From Paenibacillus dendrobii (GTDB taxonomy: Bacteria; Bacillota; Bacilli; Paenibacillales; Paenibacillaceae): DNA of 64,000 nucleotides. The stretch's first letter is position 1. Every line of letters starts with the position of its first letter. The stretch covers positions 1,798,001-1,862,000 of the forward strand of contig NZ_WUBI01000001.1 of the NCBI RefSeq assembly GCF_009807035.1, in the 5' to 3' direction. The notes under the pieces are model-generated. The model was not told the origin of the DNA and searched no databases. It worked only from the letters and a program-made list of their open reading frames with translations. The translations under genes were made by a program, and so were the position numbers. Positions 1 to 9,496 of the stretch are shown in pieces.

Positions 1-1539
1 GAACAGCAGTTGATTCACTTCCTCATCGGACATGGCCGATGCCTGTTCCTGAGTGACCACACCTTTTTTAATGGCTGTCTTCAGGATATTCTCACGGTAA
101 ATGCCGCGTCCGTCCTCTTCAATTTCGATGAAGACATGGTTTCCACTGTGAAAAGCGCGAAGATGAACGGTACCTGTTTCCGGTTTGCCGCTGCTGATCC
201 GGTCCGCAATCGGTTCAATGCCATGATCCACTGCATTTCTCAGAAGATGGACAAGCGGGTCCCCGATTTCATCAATAACAGTCCGGTCAAGCTCTGTTTC
301 TGCGCCGGTAATGATCAAATCCACTTTTTTATCCAGCGACTTGGCCAAATCACGGATCATGCGAGGGAAACGATTGAAGACCGTATCGACTGGAACCATC
401 CGAAGTTTCATGACAATATCCTGCAAATCGGAGCTGACGCGGCTCATATGCTCAACCGTCTCCGTCAGTGCATGATTTTGAACCTCGCTGGCAAGCTGCT
501 CCAGACGAACACGGTCAATCAATAATTCGCTGAATAAATTCATTAATACGTCAAGACGTTCAATATCCACGCGGATGGTACGGGACGGCGCAGCGCCCCC
601 AGTTTTGGAAGGCGTTTTAGCTGCAGGAGCTTGCGGAGTTTGTTTCTGTCCTGTCTGCTCCTTGGCTTCCGCCTGTGTGGTTACCGCATTCGCAGCTTCT
701 TCTTTCGCAGGCGCTTCTGCAACGGCGGCAGCTTCTTGCGATGCCGAACCAAGCTCGCTCATTTGCTGCAACGATTCCTGATCAAGCTCCATAACCGTGA
801 CTTTGTCGATCTCCGACACATTTAAAATTTGGCTTTCCAGTTCTGCAGGATCCTTTAGTGTTATGTAATAAAGAGAGAAGCTGTGTTCAAACTTTTCCTG
901 TTCAATGTCCTGGACGGACGGAGAGGATTTTACGACTTCGCCTGATCTCTCCAGCAAATCAAACACCATATACGCACGTACAGCCTTGAGCTGACAGTTT
1001 TCACGTATATGCACATCTAGATACAAGACGCGGTGCCCGTCTGCGATGGATTGATTCAAAACAGAATACTGGAATTCATCCAATTGAATGGCAGCACCGA
1101 CCTTAGGTGCGGATGCAGAAGCTTGAGCCGCGGCGCCAGTTCCTTTGCCCGACGGATCTTCTCCTCTGACAATCGCTTGTAGCGATGCAACGATCTCGGA
1201 AACATCCGCTTTGCCTTCGCCGCCTTCGGTGATATCTTGTACCATGGATTCTAATGCATCCAGACCTTTAAATAACGTATCGAATATGAAATCCTGCATC
1301 GCAAGTTTTTCATTTCTGACCAGGTCCAGTACATTTTCCATCTGGTGGGTAAGAGAAGCCATATCTTCAAAGCCCATCGTCGCAGCCATACCTTTCAAGG
1401 TATGCGCCGAACGGAAAATAACTTGTACAATCGAGAGATCATTGGGACTACCTTCAAGCAGGAGCATATTTTCGTTTAGTGATTGCAGATGATCGTTGGA
1501 CTCATCAATAAACATGGATAGGTATTGGTTCATGTCCAT
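1..1539 (-). CDS. cheA: Chemotaxis sensor histidine kinase CheA (3' end cut by window edge)
   Basis: Autophosphorylating kinase that passes phosphate from chemoreceptor arrays to CheY and CheB. The 513 visible residues hold an N-terminal HPt domain with the motif RSAHTLKG, whose phospho-accepting His is about residue 46. A middle region follows, then an Ala/Glu/Pro-rich linker near 265-310, a dimerisation region (about 315-360), and the start of the HATPase domain with an N-box (HLLRNAVDHGIE) and a G1-type EDGRGI motif. The rest of the ATPase domain and the CheW-like domain lie beyond the left edge. The start ATG at 1539 has the SD AAAGGAGG 8-9 nt upstream. It follows cheB by 33 nt and is the last gene seen of the fla/che operon. 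The identification is firm. Confidence 0.96.
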   Translation of the reverse strand, partial: MDMNQYLSMFIDESNDHLQSLNENMLLLEGSPNDLSIVQVIFRSAHTLKGMAATMGFEDMASLTHQMENVLDLVRNEKLAMQDFIFDTLFKGLDALESMVQDITEGGEGKADVSEIVASLQAIVRGEDPSGKGTGAAAQASASAPKVGAAIQLDEFQYSVLNQSIADGHRVLYLDVHIRENCQLKAVRAYMVFDLLERSGEVVKSSPSVQDIEQEKFEHSFSLYYITLKDPAELESQILNVSEIDKVTVMELDQESLQQMSELGSASQEAAAVAEAPAKEEAANAVTTQAEAKEQTGQKQTPQAPAAKTPSKTGGAAPSRTIRVDIERLDVLMNLFSELLIDRVRLEQLASEVQNHALTETVEHMSRVSSDLQDIVMKLRMVPVDTVFNRFPRMIRDLAKSLDKKVDLIITGAETELDRTVIDEIGDPLVHLLRNAVDHGIEPIADRISSGKPETGTVHLRAFHSGNHVFIEIEEDGRGIYRENILKTAIKKGVVTQEQASAMSDEEVNQLLF

Positions 1540-1572
1540 TGTGAGACACCTCCTTTATGAGTTCGCTTTCCG

Positions 1573-2883
1573 TTACTTCACAGCACGGGTTACACCGACT
1601 GCGATTTCTTGAAGAGGTAAAACATGGCTTACACAATTCAGCTCAACCGCCGAACGGGGCATGCCGTACACAATACATGTTTCCTCGCTCTCGGCAAAAG
1701 TGCTGGATACGCCCGAGTCATACAATCGTTTCATCATGCGCGCTCCATCGCTGCCCATTCCAGTCATCAATACGGCATGACGCCGCAGGGATGTCAGCGG
1801 CAGCAGCGATTCAAACAGAACATCAACCGATGGCTTATGGCCATTTAACGGCTCATCGTCTGAAAGAATCAGCGAATATCTTCCGCCTGAGCCTTGAGAA
1901 ACCCTCATGTGCTTACCCCCGGGAGCAATATAAGCAACTCCCGCTTTCAGAGCCATTCCATGCTCCGCCTCCAAGACCTCCAAAGGGCTGAAGGAATTGA
2001 GGCGTTGGGCTAATGACTTGGTGAAATTTGGTGGCATATGCTGCACGATGACTACAGGGGCGGGCAAATCTGCTGGAATCTTTTCGAGAACAGCCTTCAA
2101 TGCCCTAGGCCCACCGGTGGAACACCCGATCGCCACGATATGCTGAAAGGCATCCCGTTCAATCCCAGCAGCGGGAATCCCCGTTGATGCAGGCGCCGCC
2201 GGTGCAATAAATTCCTCGGCGGCAGCAACTTCGCGCTTAGGATTGGGCAGGTGAAGAGCTGATTTTTCTTGCTTCGCCAGGAGTTGGCTCTCCTTCTTTT
2301 TCACTAACGGTTCCGATTTTTTCGGAAGAGGCGTTAGGCGTTTGGCCGGCTCCGCCTTGGTCCTGCCCGCTTTTGAGACATTGGCTTTCAAGACGGAAGA
2401 AGGACTTGGCAGAGGTTGTACCGATTCTTTCTTTTGCTGCTTCCGCTTCTCTTCCTCCGCACGGAATGCCGCTCTTCGTTCACGTGCATTCATTGCAGCT
2501 TTCAACTGTTCAAGCAGCGCGTCCCCGACTTGTTCGATATGCTGGGAATACGTTAAGGATGGCTTGCGGATAAAATCAAAAGCCCCGGATTCCAGAGCAA
2601 TGATGGTTTCCTTCATCCCCTCCTCGTTAATCCCGGACAGCATGATCACCGGAAGCGGATCTTCAGCCATAATCAGCTTCAAAGCCTCCAGCCCGTTCAT
2701 TTCCGGCATTTCTACATCCATTGTAACGACATCAGGCTTTAGCCTCGTTATTTTCTCAACGGCTTCCCTACCATTCACGGCTGTGTCTATGACCTGAAAT
2801 GCGGGATCCTTCTCAATCAGATCCGAAAATATTTTGCGCATAAATGCCGAGTCATCTACCACTACGACTTTGTAAGGCGTCAT
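1573..2883 (-). CDS. cheB: Chemotaxis response regulator protein-glutamate methylesterase CheB
   Basis: Removes methyl groups from, or deamidates, receptor glutamates for adaptation, and is activated by CheA. The N-terminal receiver domain has D10, D11 and the phosphorylation site D56 (motif VVTMDVEMP). The C-terminal methylesterase has the catalytic Ser in GCSTGG, the His in VQHMPPNF and the Asp in MTGMGSDGA. At 436 aa it is longer than the typical 350 or so, because the linker (about 140-245) is long and rich in Lys, Glu, Pro and Ala. It lies between flhG and cheA in the fla/che operon, as in B. subtilis. Confidence 0.97.
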   Translation of the reverse strand: MTPYKVVVVDDSAFMRKIFSDLIEKDPAFQVIDTAVNGREAVEKITRLKPDVVTMDVEMPEMNGLEALKLIMAEDPLPVIMLSGINEEGMKETIIALESGAFDFIRKPSLTYSQHIEQVGDALLEQLKAAMNARERRAAFRAEEEKRKQQKKESVQPLPSPSSVLKANVSKAGRTKAEPAKRLTPLPKKSEPLVKKKESQLLAKQEKSALHLPNPKREVAAAEEFIAPAAPASTGIPAAGIERDAFQHIVAIGCSTGGPRALKAVLEKIPADLPAPVVIVQHMPPNFTKSLAQRLNSFSPLEVLEAEHGMALKAGVAYIAPGGKHMRVSQGSGGRYSLILSDDEPLNGHKPSVDVLFESLLPLTSLRRHAVLMTGMGSDGARMMKRLYDSGVSSTFAESEETCIVYGMPRSAVELNCVSHVLPLQEIAVGVTRAVK

Positions 2884-2918
2884 GCCATTTCACACCCCTG
2901 TTCCCTATTACCGAAGAA

Positions 2919-3818
2919 TCATTTTGTTCGACGAAGCCACTTTTGCATGAATCCTTTGATTCCTGTCAAGGCACCTGGTTCCGGGGAAGCCGGTACAGTC
3001 ATGTAACGATAAGCTAATCGCTGTATATCCCGCGCCGCAGCACAATTCGGAAAAGCCGTTGAAAAAGGAACTTGTTTTTTCACTGCCTGTACAACATGGT
3101 GGTCTTCGCTAATGTATCCAAGCACAGAGATCTGGACATTTAAAAATCTCTGTGCCGCCATTATTATTTTATCCGCTGTCTGTATTGCTTCTTTCTCATC
3201 CGCTGCGCGGTTGACGATGAGCTTAAATGCAGTCTTTTCATCCTTCGCGCTCACGACTTTGATCAGAGCATAGGCATCGGTGATTGACGTTGGCTCAGGC
3301 GTTGTAACGACCAGACACTCGTCCGCCGAGTGAATAAAGTTGAAATTCTCCTTCGACAGCCCTGCTCCAGTATCAAAAATAATATAATCCATTTCCTCTG
3401 CGATACCTTCGATTTGCTCGGAGAAATAGTCCAAATCACTTTGCGACAAGGAAAACAGATCCGACATGCCGGATCCGCCTGCGATAAAAGACAGTAACCC
3501 TGGACCCCGTTCGATGATTTCATCGATGCGCTTCTCACGACGTAATAGATGGTAGAGGTTGTATTTAGCAGAAACTCCCATCAAAACGTCAATGTTAGCC
3601 ATGCCGATATCAGCATCAAAGACCAGAACACGTTTCCCTAAAGATTGCAGTGCAAGTGCAAAATTCAACGTGAAGTTGGACTTACCTACGCCCCCTTTCC
3701 CGCTCGTCACCGTAATAAGTTTGGCGGTTTTCTGTGTGCTGATGCCTGCCGTTTCGCTGGAACGTTCGCGTTCGCGCTTCATGACCAAATCTCTTAATGT
3801 CTGTGCCTGATCTGTCAT
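2919..3818 (-). CDS. flhG: Flagellum number/placement MinD-like ATPase FlhG (YlxH)
   Basis: MinD/ParA-type ATPase that works with FlhF to set flagellar number and position. A deviant Walker A motif TSGKGGVGKS lies near residues 38-47, followed by VFDADIGMAN and IIFDTGAG. The N-terminal segment DQAQTLRDLV matches the short activator helix that FlhG proteins use to stimulate FlhF GTPase. The 299 aa length is normal. The start codon overlaps the flhF stop by 4 nt, which suggests translational coupling. Confidence 0.95.
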   Translation of the reverse strand: MTDQAQTLRDLVMKRERERSSETAGISTQKTAKLITVTSGKGGVGKSNFTLNFALALQSLGKRVLVFDADIGMANIDVLMGVSAKYNLYHLLRREKRIDEIIERGPGLLSFIAGGSGMSDLFSLSQSDLDYFSEQIEGIAEEMDYIIFDTGAGLSKENFNFIHSADECLVVTTPEPTSITDAYALIKVVSAKDEKTAFKLIVNRAADEKEAIQTADKIIMAAQRFLNVQISVLGYISEDHHVVQAVKKQVPFSTAFPNCAAARDIQRLAYRYMTVPASPEPGALTGIKGFMQKWLRRTK

Positions 3819-5230
3819 GTACTCTCTTCTCCCAGCAGTAAGCTGCCAAGGGTCTGATCTCCCGGTAAAATCAAATCATCAGGAACATTTTGACCATTGG
3901 TCATATATGAGAGGAGTAATGGATACTCATGAATCAGATTAATAATGGAGCCGTAACTGCCGGTCTCGTCCAGTTTCGTAAAAATAACCTTATCCAGACC
4001 GTACTTGCTGAAATGCTCTGTAATTTTCATCATATCCCGCGTTTTGGAGGTAAGACTGAGAACCAGATAGGTTTCACTCTTTTCTTCCGGAGAAAATAAA
4101 CTCTGGAGCTCGGATACAAGAAGCTCGTTGCGGTAGTTGCGTCCCGCCGTATCCATCAGTATAAGATCACAGTAGTTGAGACGCTGAAGCGAGCGCTGCA
4201 TATCACCTGGAGATTGGACCACCTCAAGCGGAACATTTAAAATGGAGGCATACGTTCTGAGCTGCTCCACTGCAGAAATCCGGTAGGTATCAGAAGTGAT
4301 AAAACCTACTTTCCTGTGATACTTGAACAGCTGCTCCGCAGCCAGTTTGGCAATCGTGGTTGTCTTCCCGACCCCGGTAGGTCCCGCAACATAGACGATC
4401 TTCGTATCCTGTGCTATCCCTCCGCCAAAACGGTTAGAGAGAAATGACTTGATTTGGTCGCGCATGAATGTTTCGAGTTCAGCCTCATCCGATGTTTTCC
4501 CGTTTCGTTCCCAGAACTCATGTGCAGCTCCAATCCATTCTTGGATAATGTCTGCATCGATATCCTGCTGCAAAAGCTGATCCTGTAGTTTCTGCAGCAC
4601 TTCGGGAAGCGTCTGCTGCATCGCGGATTGACGGGAGATTTTAGCCATCCAGGCCTTCATCTCACGCAATTCCTCCAAAAGTTTGTCTTCTGCTGTAGAT
4701 CTCGAAAGATTTTCTAATCTCTCATTGTCTTTATTCGGAGGAAAAGATTCCTGGGATTTCACTAAGATTTGCTCGCTGAGCTTCACAGCTTGGCCTTCTT
4801 CAAATTCTTTCGTTGCCAATATATCTTCAAGGTTGTTGGAAAAGGAGACCTCTGAACGAGCAGCGACTTCCGGCGCATATTCTTTCTGGTCGGGAGCCGA
4901 TGTCGTAGAAGCTGCAGCCATTTCGGAAGCTGCGCTTGCAGCATGCGCAGAAGAGGTCAATTCTGCTGTTTTTTTATACGCCTGCGGTACAGCTTTTTTC
5001 GGAACGGCCACGGAATTGCGGGCCGCAGCAGGCTGCGGCTTATTGTTCTTGACCTGCTCTTCATTCTCCACCGCCGCGACAACTTCGATTTTCTTTTGTC
5101 TGAACAAACCCAGGAAACCGCCGATCTTGGTCTCCTTCGTGCTGAGTATGACGGCATCGCTGCCAAGGTCTTTGCGGATCTGGAGCATAGCTTCAGGCAT
5201 CGTATCGACCAGATAACGCTTTACTCTCAT
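3815..5230 (-). CDS. flhF: Flagellar biosynthesis SRP-type GTPase FlhF
   Basis: Third SRP GTPase, which marks the site of flagellar assembly at the membrane. A variable basic B-domain (about 1-190, with an Ala/Ser/Glu-rich stretch at 80-130) leads into the NG domain. Visible GTPase motifs are G1 [32 protein letters not shown] and TKLDET. The first 40 residues (MRVKRYLVDTMPEAMLQIRK) match the family start. It overlaps both flhA (by 4 nt) and flhG (by 4 nt). The 471 aa length is somewhat longer than the B. subtilis protein because of the B-domain. Confidence 0.95.
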   Translation of the reverse strand: MRVKRYLVDTMPEAMLQIRKDLGSDAVILSTKETKIGGFLGLFRQKKIEVVAAVENEEQVKNNKPQPAAARNSVAVPKKAVPQAYKKTAELTSSAHAASAASEMAAASTTSAPDQKEYAPEVAARSEVSFSNNLEDILATKEFEEGQAVKLSEQILVKSQESFPPNKDNERLENLSRSTAEDKLLEELREMKAWMAKISRQSAMQQTLPEVLQKLQDQLLQQDIDADIIQEWIGAAHEFWERNGKTSDEAELETFMRDQIKSFLSNRFGGGIAQDTKIVYVAGPTGVGKTTTIAKLAAEQLFKYHRKVGFITSDTYRISAVEQLRTYASILNVPLEVVQSPGDMQRSLQRLNYCDLILMDTAGRNYRNELLVSELQSLFSPEEKSETYLVLSLTSKTRDMMKITEHFSKYGLDKVIFTKLDETGSYGSIINLIHEYPLLLSYMTNGQNVPDDLILPGDQTLGSLLLGEEST

Positions 5231-7260
5231 AAATTCACCACTCCGACGCTTTGAATTTCAACATTTGGTTCCAGTTCACTGTAAGAAAGCACCGGTATAT
5301 CCTGCATCGTCCGCTCGATCACTTGACGCAAATACATGCGGATCGTGGGCGAAGTCAGCAATATCGGCTGCTGCCCGGATTGAAGCAATCGGTTCACCTG
5401 CTCACTGAGCTTTTGATAAACCGTTTGTGTGGACATCGGATCCATGGCCAGATAACTGCCCTGATCCGATTGCTGAACGCTTTCGGCGATTTTCTTCTCC
5501 AGCGTAGGACCCACGGTAATGACTTTCAGCGTTTCCCCTTCCTGGGAGAACTGTTGTGTAATCTGTCTGGAAAGTGCTTGTCTCACGTATTCCGTCAATA
5601 CGTCGGGATCCTTCGTATATTGACCGTAGTCAGCCAAGGACTCGAAAATCGTTACGAGATCGCGAATCGATATTTTCTCACGGAGAAGTTTGGCAAGCAC
5701 CTTCTGCACATCGCCGATACCCAGAACGCTTGGAATCAGCTCGTCGACAAGGACAGGATAATTTTCTCGCAAATTGTCGACCAGCGTTTTGGTCTCCTGA
5801 CGCCCAATCAACTCGTGCGCATGCTTCTTAATGAGTTCGGTTAAATGGGTAGCCACAACAGATGGCGGATCCACAACAGTATAACCTGAGAGCTCTGCAC
5901 GTTCTTTGGTCGTTTCATCAATCCACAATGCAGGGAGACCAAAGGCGGGTTCCAGTGTTTCAATCCCGGAAATGCTTTCGTCATCATACCCGGGACTCAT
6001 GGCGAGGTAGTGATTTAGTAATAATTCACCGCCGCCCACGTTATTCCCTTTAATTTTTATGACATATTCATTCGGTTTTAGTTGAATATTGTCGCGAATT
6101 CGGATAACTGGCACGACAAGACCTAGTTCAAGTGCGCATTGTCTGCGTATCATGATAATCCGGTCCAGCAGATCACCGCCTTGCTGAACATCAGCCAGCG
6201 GAATCAGTCCATAACCAAATTCAAATTCGATCGGATCAACCTGCAGCAGATTGATGACACTTTCCGGACTCCGAACTTCTTCGATCTGCTGCTCTTCTTC
6301 CTGCTGCTCCACTTCGATCTGCTTTCGTGCCATGTTTTTCTGCATGTTATAAGCTGCATATAAGAGAATTAACGCAAGCGGCAACGTCGTAATGATATGA
6401 ATCGGAGTAAAGAAACCTAACAGGGCAACGGTTCCGCCTACGATATACAGCAGCTTCGGATAAGACATCAGCTGCTCTGTAAGGTCGCTTGCCAGATTGC
6501 CTTCCGATGAAGAACGCGTCACGATCAAACCTGACGCCGTCGAGATCAGAAGTGCTGGAATTTGGCTCACCAGCCCGTCACCGATGGTCAGAACCGAATA
6601 AGTCGACAATGCATCGCTAAAGCTTAATCCAAGCATCGACATCCCGATGATAAAACCGCCAACTAAGTTGATGATCAGGATAATGATGCTGGCAATGGCA
6701 TCGCCTTTGACAAATTTGGTTGCGCCATCCATGGCTCCATAATAATCTGCTTCGCGCTCCACTTTTCTACGGCGCTCACGAGCCTGCTGCTCATTGATCA
6801 AACCCGCATTCAAATCCGCGTCGATGCTCATTTGCTTACCTGGCATAGCGTCGAGGGTAAAGCGTGCGGCTACTTCCGCAACCCGTTCAGAACCTTTGGT
6901 AATAACGATAAACTGCACGACCACCAAAATCAGGAAGACGATAAAACCAACGGCGATCTGGCCTCGTGCTATCCAACTGCCGAAGGTGGATACCACGGTA
7001 CCGGCAAAACCTTCGGACAAAATCAATTTAGTAGTGGAGATGTTTAGCGCTAGTCGAAACAGTGTAGTAATTAATAGTAATGAAGGGAAGATCGAGAACT
7101 GCAATGCTTCCTTCGTATTCATGGCCACTAGCAGTATCAGCAGAGCCAGTGAGATATTAATGACAAGCAATATGTCCAAAAGCCATGTCGGGATCGGAAG
7201 AATCATCATGAGAACGATGCCGATGACACCTAGTAATACCGTAATCTCTTTCATTTTCAA
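5227..7260 (-). CDS. flhA: Flagellar type III export gate protein FlhA
   Basis: Forms the nonameric export ring and proton-coupled gate of the flagellar type III secretion system. The N-terminal half carries about eight membrane segments with the signature FRLALNISTTKLIL. The C-terminal half is the large cytosolic domain that docks chaperone-substrate complexes. I chose the TTG at 7260 because GGAGG lies 10 nt upstream and the result (677 aa, starting MKMKEITVLL) matches the family. The in-frame GTG at 7269 is only 2 nt from the SD and is the alternative. It overlaps flhF by 4 nt and follows flhB by 26 nt. Confidence 0.95.
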   Translation of the reverse strand: MKMKEITVLLGVIGIVLMMILPIPTWLLDILLVINISLALLILLVAMNTKEALQFSIFPSLLLITTLFRLALNISTTKLILSEGFAGTVVSTFGSWIARGQIAVGFIVFLILVVVQFIVITKGSERVAEVAARFTLDAMPGKQMSIDADLNAGLINEQQARERRRKVEREADYYGAMDGATKFVKGDAIASIIILIINLVGGFIIGMSMLGLSFSDALSTYSVLTIGDGLVSQIPALLISTASGLIVTRSSSEGNLASDLTEQLMSYPKLLYIVGGTVALLGFFTPIHIITTLPLALILLYAAYNMQKNMARKQIEVEQQEEEQQIEEVRSPESVINLLQVDPIEFEFGYGLIPLADVQQGGDLLDRIIMIRRQCALELGLVVPVIRIRDNIQLKPNEYVIKIKGNNVGGGELLLNHYLAMSPGYDDESISGIETLEPAFGLPALWIDETTKERAELSGYTVVDPPSVVATHLTELIKKHAHELIGRQETKTLVDNLRENYPVLVDELIPSVLGIGDVQKVLAKLLREKISIRDLVTIFESLADYGQYTKDPDVLTEYVRQALSRQITQQFSQEGETLKVITVGPTLEKKIAESVQQSDQGSYLAMDPMSTQTVYQKLSEQVNRLLQSGQQPILLTSPTIRMYLRQVIERTMQDIPVLSYSELEPNVEIQSVGVVNL

Positions 7261-7286
7261 TGGCTTCACTGCCTCCGATCCCTGGG

Positions 7287-8375
7287 TTATTTAACCTTGC
7301 CTTTTAATTTGTATACATATGCCAAAACTTCAGCCACGGCCTGGAACAAATCGGCGGGAATGGAATCCCCGATCTCCCCTCTTTGGTACAGGGCGCGGGC
7401 GAGAGGTCTGTTTTCCATTGTAATGACGCCGTTTTCTTTGGCGATTTCCTTGATGCGCAGAGCTACAAAATCCTGACCCTTCGCTACAATCTGCGGAGCT
7501 TCCATTTGCGAACCGTCATACTTCAAAGCCACTGCAAAGTGAGTTGGGTTAGTAATGACGACATCCGCCTTCGGCACTTCCTGCATCATGCGCTGCATAG
7601 CCATTCTGCGCTGGCGTTCCCTGATCTTGCCTTTGATCAGCGGATCACCTTCCATTTTTTTGTACTCATCCTTGATGTCCTGCTTGGACATTCTTATGCT
7701 CTTCTCGAATTCATAACGCTGATATAAAAAATCCAGTATAGCCATGGCAAACAGGGCAGCCCCAATCTTCAGTCCCAGATTCATCGTCAGGCCGGCCACG
7801 AAATGAAAGGTTTTCTCAATGTTCATTTCCGAGAGCTTGCCGATTTCCGGCAAAGCGCCTGATAAGGTCTGATAGACTAGCAGCCCGATTACTGTGATTT
7901 TGAAGATCGATTTCAAAAACTCCACTAAAGATCGTACCGAGAAGATATTTTTAAAGCCTTTAATCGGATTCAGCTTGCTGAATTTAGGCTTCAAAGTTTC
8001 TCCCGAAAGCATGAATCCCACCTGTGCCACATTGGCGACTAATGCGACAACGATCGTTGTCACGAATAGCGGGGCTAGCAGAATCAAAATCTGAACGACA
8101 TATTGCATCGTCATGTTCATGACATTGCCGATGGATACATCTTCATTCAGACGATTTACAAATACATCCTTAAACAGTTCCACGATATGTTCTTTGATAA
8201 ATCCGCCGAACATCAGCAAACTTAAAAAGGAGGCAAGCAGCACAACAGCGCCGGACAGCTCCTGGCTTTTGGCGACCTGACCTTTTTTGCGGGTATCCTG
8301 CCGCTTCTTGGGTGTCGCTTTTTCTGTTTTCTCACCGGCGAACAACTGCAAATCCAGTGGATACCTGTAGGACAC
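7287..8375 (-). CDS. flhB: Flagellar type III export protein and specificity switch FlhB
   Basis: Membrane export component whose autocleavage switches export from rod/hook to filament substrates. It has a hydrophilic N-terminus (DLQLFAGEKTEKATPKKR), four membrane segments and a cytosolic domain with the self-cleavage motif NPTH (ITNPTHFAVALKYD). The GTG at 8375 has GGAGG about 8 nt upstream and gives 362 aa, close to the family length. The longer reading to 8510 would add a Cys/Trp-rich tail unlike any FlhB and would overlap fliR. A second, free-standing copy of the C-terminal domain lies at 38955-39260. Confidence 0.95.
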   Translation of the reverse strand: MSYRYPLDLQLFAGEKTEKATPKKRQDTRKKGQVAKSQELSGAVVLLASFLSLLMFGGFIKEHIVELFKDVFVNRLNEDVSIGNVMNMTMQYVVQILILLAPLFVTTIVVALVANVAQVGFMLSGETLKPKFSKLNPIKGFKNIFSVRSLVEFLKSIFKITVIGLLVYQTLSGALPEIGKLSEMNIEKTFHFVAGLTMNLGLKIGAALFAMAILDFLYQRYEFEKSIRMSKQDIKDEYKKMEGDPLIKGKIRERQRRMAMQRMMQEVPKADVVITNPTHFAVALKYDGSQMEAPQIVAKGQDFVALRIKEIAKENGVITMENRPLARALYQRGEIGDSIPADLFQAVAEVLAYVYKLKGKVK

Positions 8376-8397
8376 TCCTGTCGCTCCTCCATCCCGC

Positions 8398-9186
8398 TTA
8401 TGTCGGCCTGTGCCCCATGATCCCCAGCAGCTTCTGCATCGATTCGAACATAATGTTGAACAGATCGCCGAATATGTAAGAAAAACTGGGTACGAGCAGC
8501 ACCAGCACAACCAAGCCTACGATCACTTTAAGCGGCATCCCAATGACAAACACGTTAAACTGCGGAGCCGTACGGGCCAGGAATCCGAGCCCTAAATCGG
8601 TCAGAAATAACGCGGTGACAATCGGCGCCGACATTTGAAAGGCCAGAACAAACGATTGGCCGAATGTTTTGACTAAAAACTCCGAAATACTTCCGTTATA
8701 CAGCTTGAGAAAGAAATCATTCGACAGTGGCACCCAATCATAGCTGCGAATAATACCGTCCAGCAAAAAGTGGTGTCCATTCATCGTAAGGAACAAGAGT
8801 ACGGCGAACATATACTTGAAATTCCCCAGTACGGGTGATGACTGACCGGTCATTGGATCAATGACATTCGCAATGCCAAAACCGATCTGGATGTCAATAA
8901 ACGCACCTGCCGTTTGAATGACCATAAAGAGCATGTAGGCTACAAAACCTAACAAAAGACCTATCAGGACTTCTCTGATAATCAGCAATATATAAGTCAT
9001 ATCAGCAGGAATCTCCTGATGTACGCCATAAGTCAAAAAAACGAGTACGGACAGAAAAAAGCACATACCGATCTTGAAGACATTGGGTACTCCCTTGGAA
9101 GAAAGCACGGGAGCTACAACAAAAAAAGAGGTAATTCGACAAAAGATAAGCATGAAGACCGGCAGGCTTTCTAGCAGCATGTTCAT
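8398..9186 (-). CDS. fliR: Flagellar type III export protein FliR
   Basis: Integral membrane component of the export gate core with FliP and FliQ. The 262 residues are hydrophobic with about six membrane segments. The family motifs include FCRITSFFVVAPVL near the N-terminus and IQIGFGIANVIDPMTGQ. Gene order fliO-P-Q-R-flhB is the universal one, and the gaps (12 nt after fliQ, 22 nt before flhB) indicate one transcript. Confidence 0.95.
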   Translation of the reverse strand: MNMLLESLPVFMLIFCRITSFFVVAPVLSSKGVPNVFKIGMCFFLSVLVFLTYGVHQEIPADMTYILLIIREVLIGLLLGFVAYMLFMVIQTAGAFIDIQIGFGIANVIDPMTGQSSPVLGNFKYMFAVLLFLTMNGHHFLLDGIIRSYDWVPLSNDFFLKLYNGSISEFLVKTFGQSFVLAFQMSAPIVTALFLTDLGLGFLARTAPQFNVFVIGMPLKVIVGLVVLVLLVPSFSYIFGDLFNIMFESMQKLLGIMGHRPT

Positions 9187-9198
9187 AGACCGTACCGC

Positions 9199-9468
9199 CT
9201 ACCCGATATATTTGTATAGATTGTTAAGAATATTAAAAGTGAAATCCACCAGAGTCGTCAAAATCCATGGACCAAACAGCAGGATCGCCAGCAGAACGGC
9301 CACGATCTTCGGAATGAACGCCAGCGTCTGCTCCTGAATCTGCGTTGTGGCCTGAAAAATACTTACAATCAGACCGACAATCAGACCTAGCAACAGCATG
9401 GGTGCGCTGACCTTCAGCACGGTATATACCGCCTGTCCTGCGAGTCCGATAATAAAATCCGAATTCAT
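9199..9468 (-). CDS. fliQ: Flagellar type III export protein FliQ
   Basis: Small gate-core protein (89 aa) with two membrane segments flanking the strongly conserved loop FQATTQIQEQTLAFIPK. The ATG at 9468 follows AGGAGG with 6 nt spacing. An upstream ATG at 9486 would add MRRRPV without a proper SD and is not used here. The length is exactly typical of the family. Confidence 0.94.
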   Translation of the reverse strand: MNSDFIIGLAGQAVYTVLKVSAPMLLLGLIVGLIVSIFQATTQIQEQTLAFIPKIVAVLLAILLFGPWILTTLVDFTFNILNNLYKYIG

Positions 9469-9496
9469 AACCGGCCTCCTTCGCATTTTTCACGCA

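Noticed and set aside
8376..8510. N-terminal extension of flhB to 8510
   Set aside because: Lies inside fliR, encodes a Cys/Trp-rich stretch unlike FlhB, and a GTG with a good SD is present at 8375.
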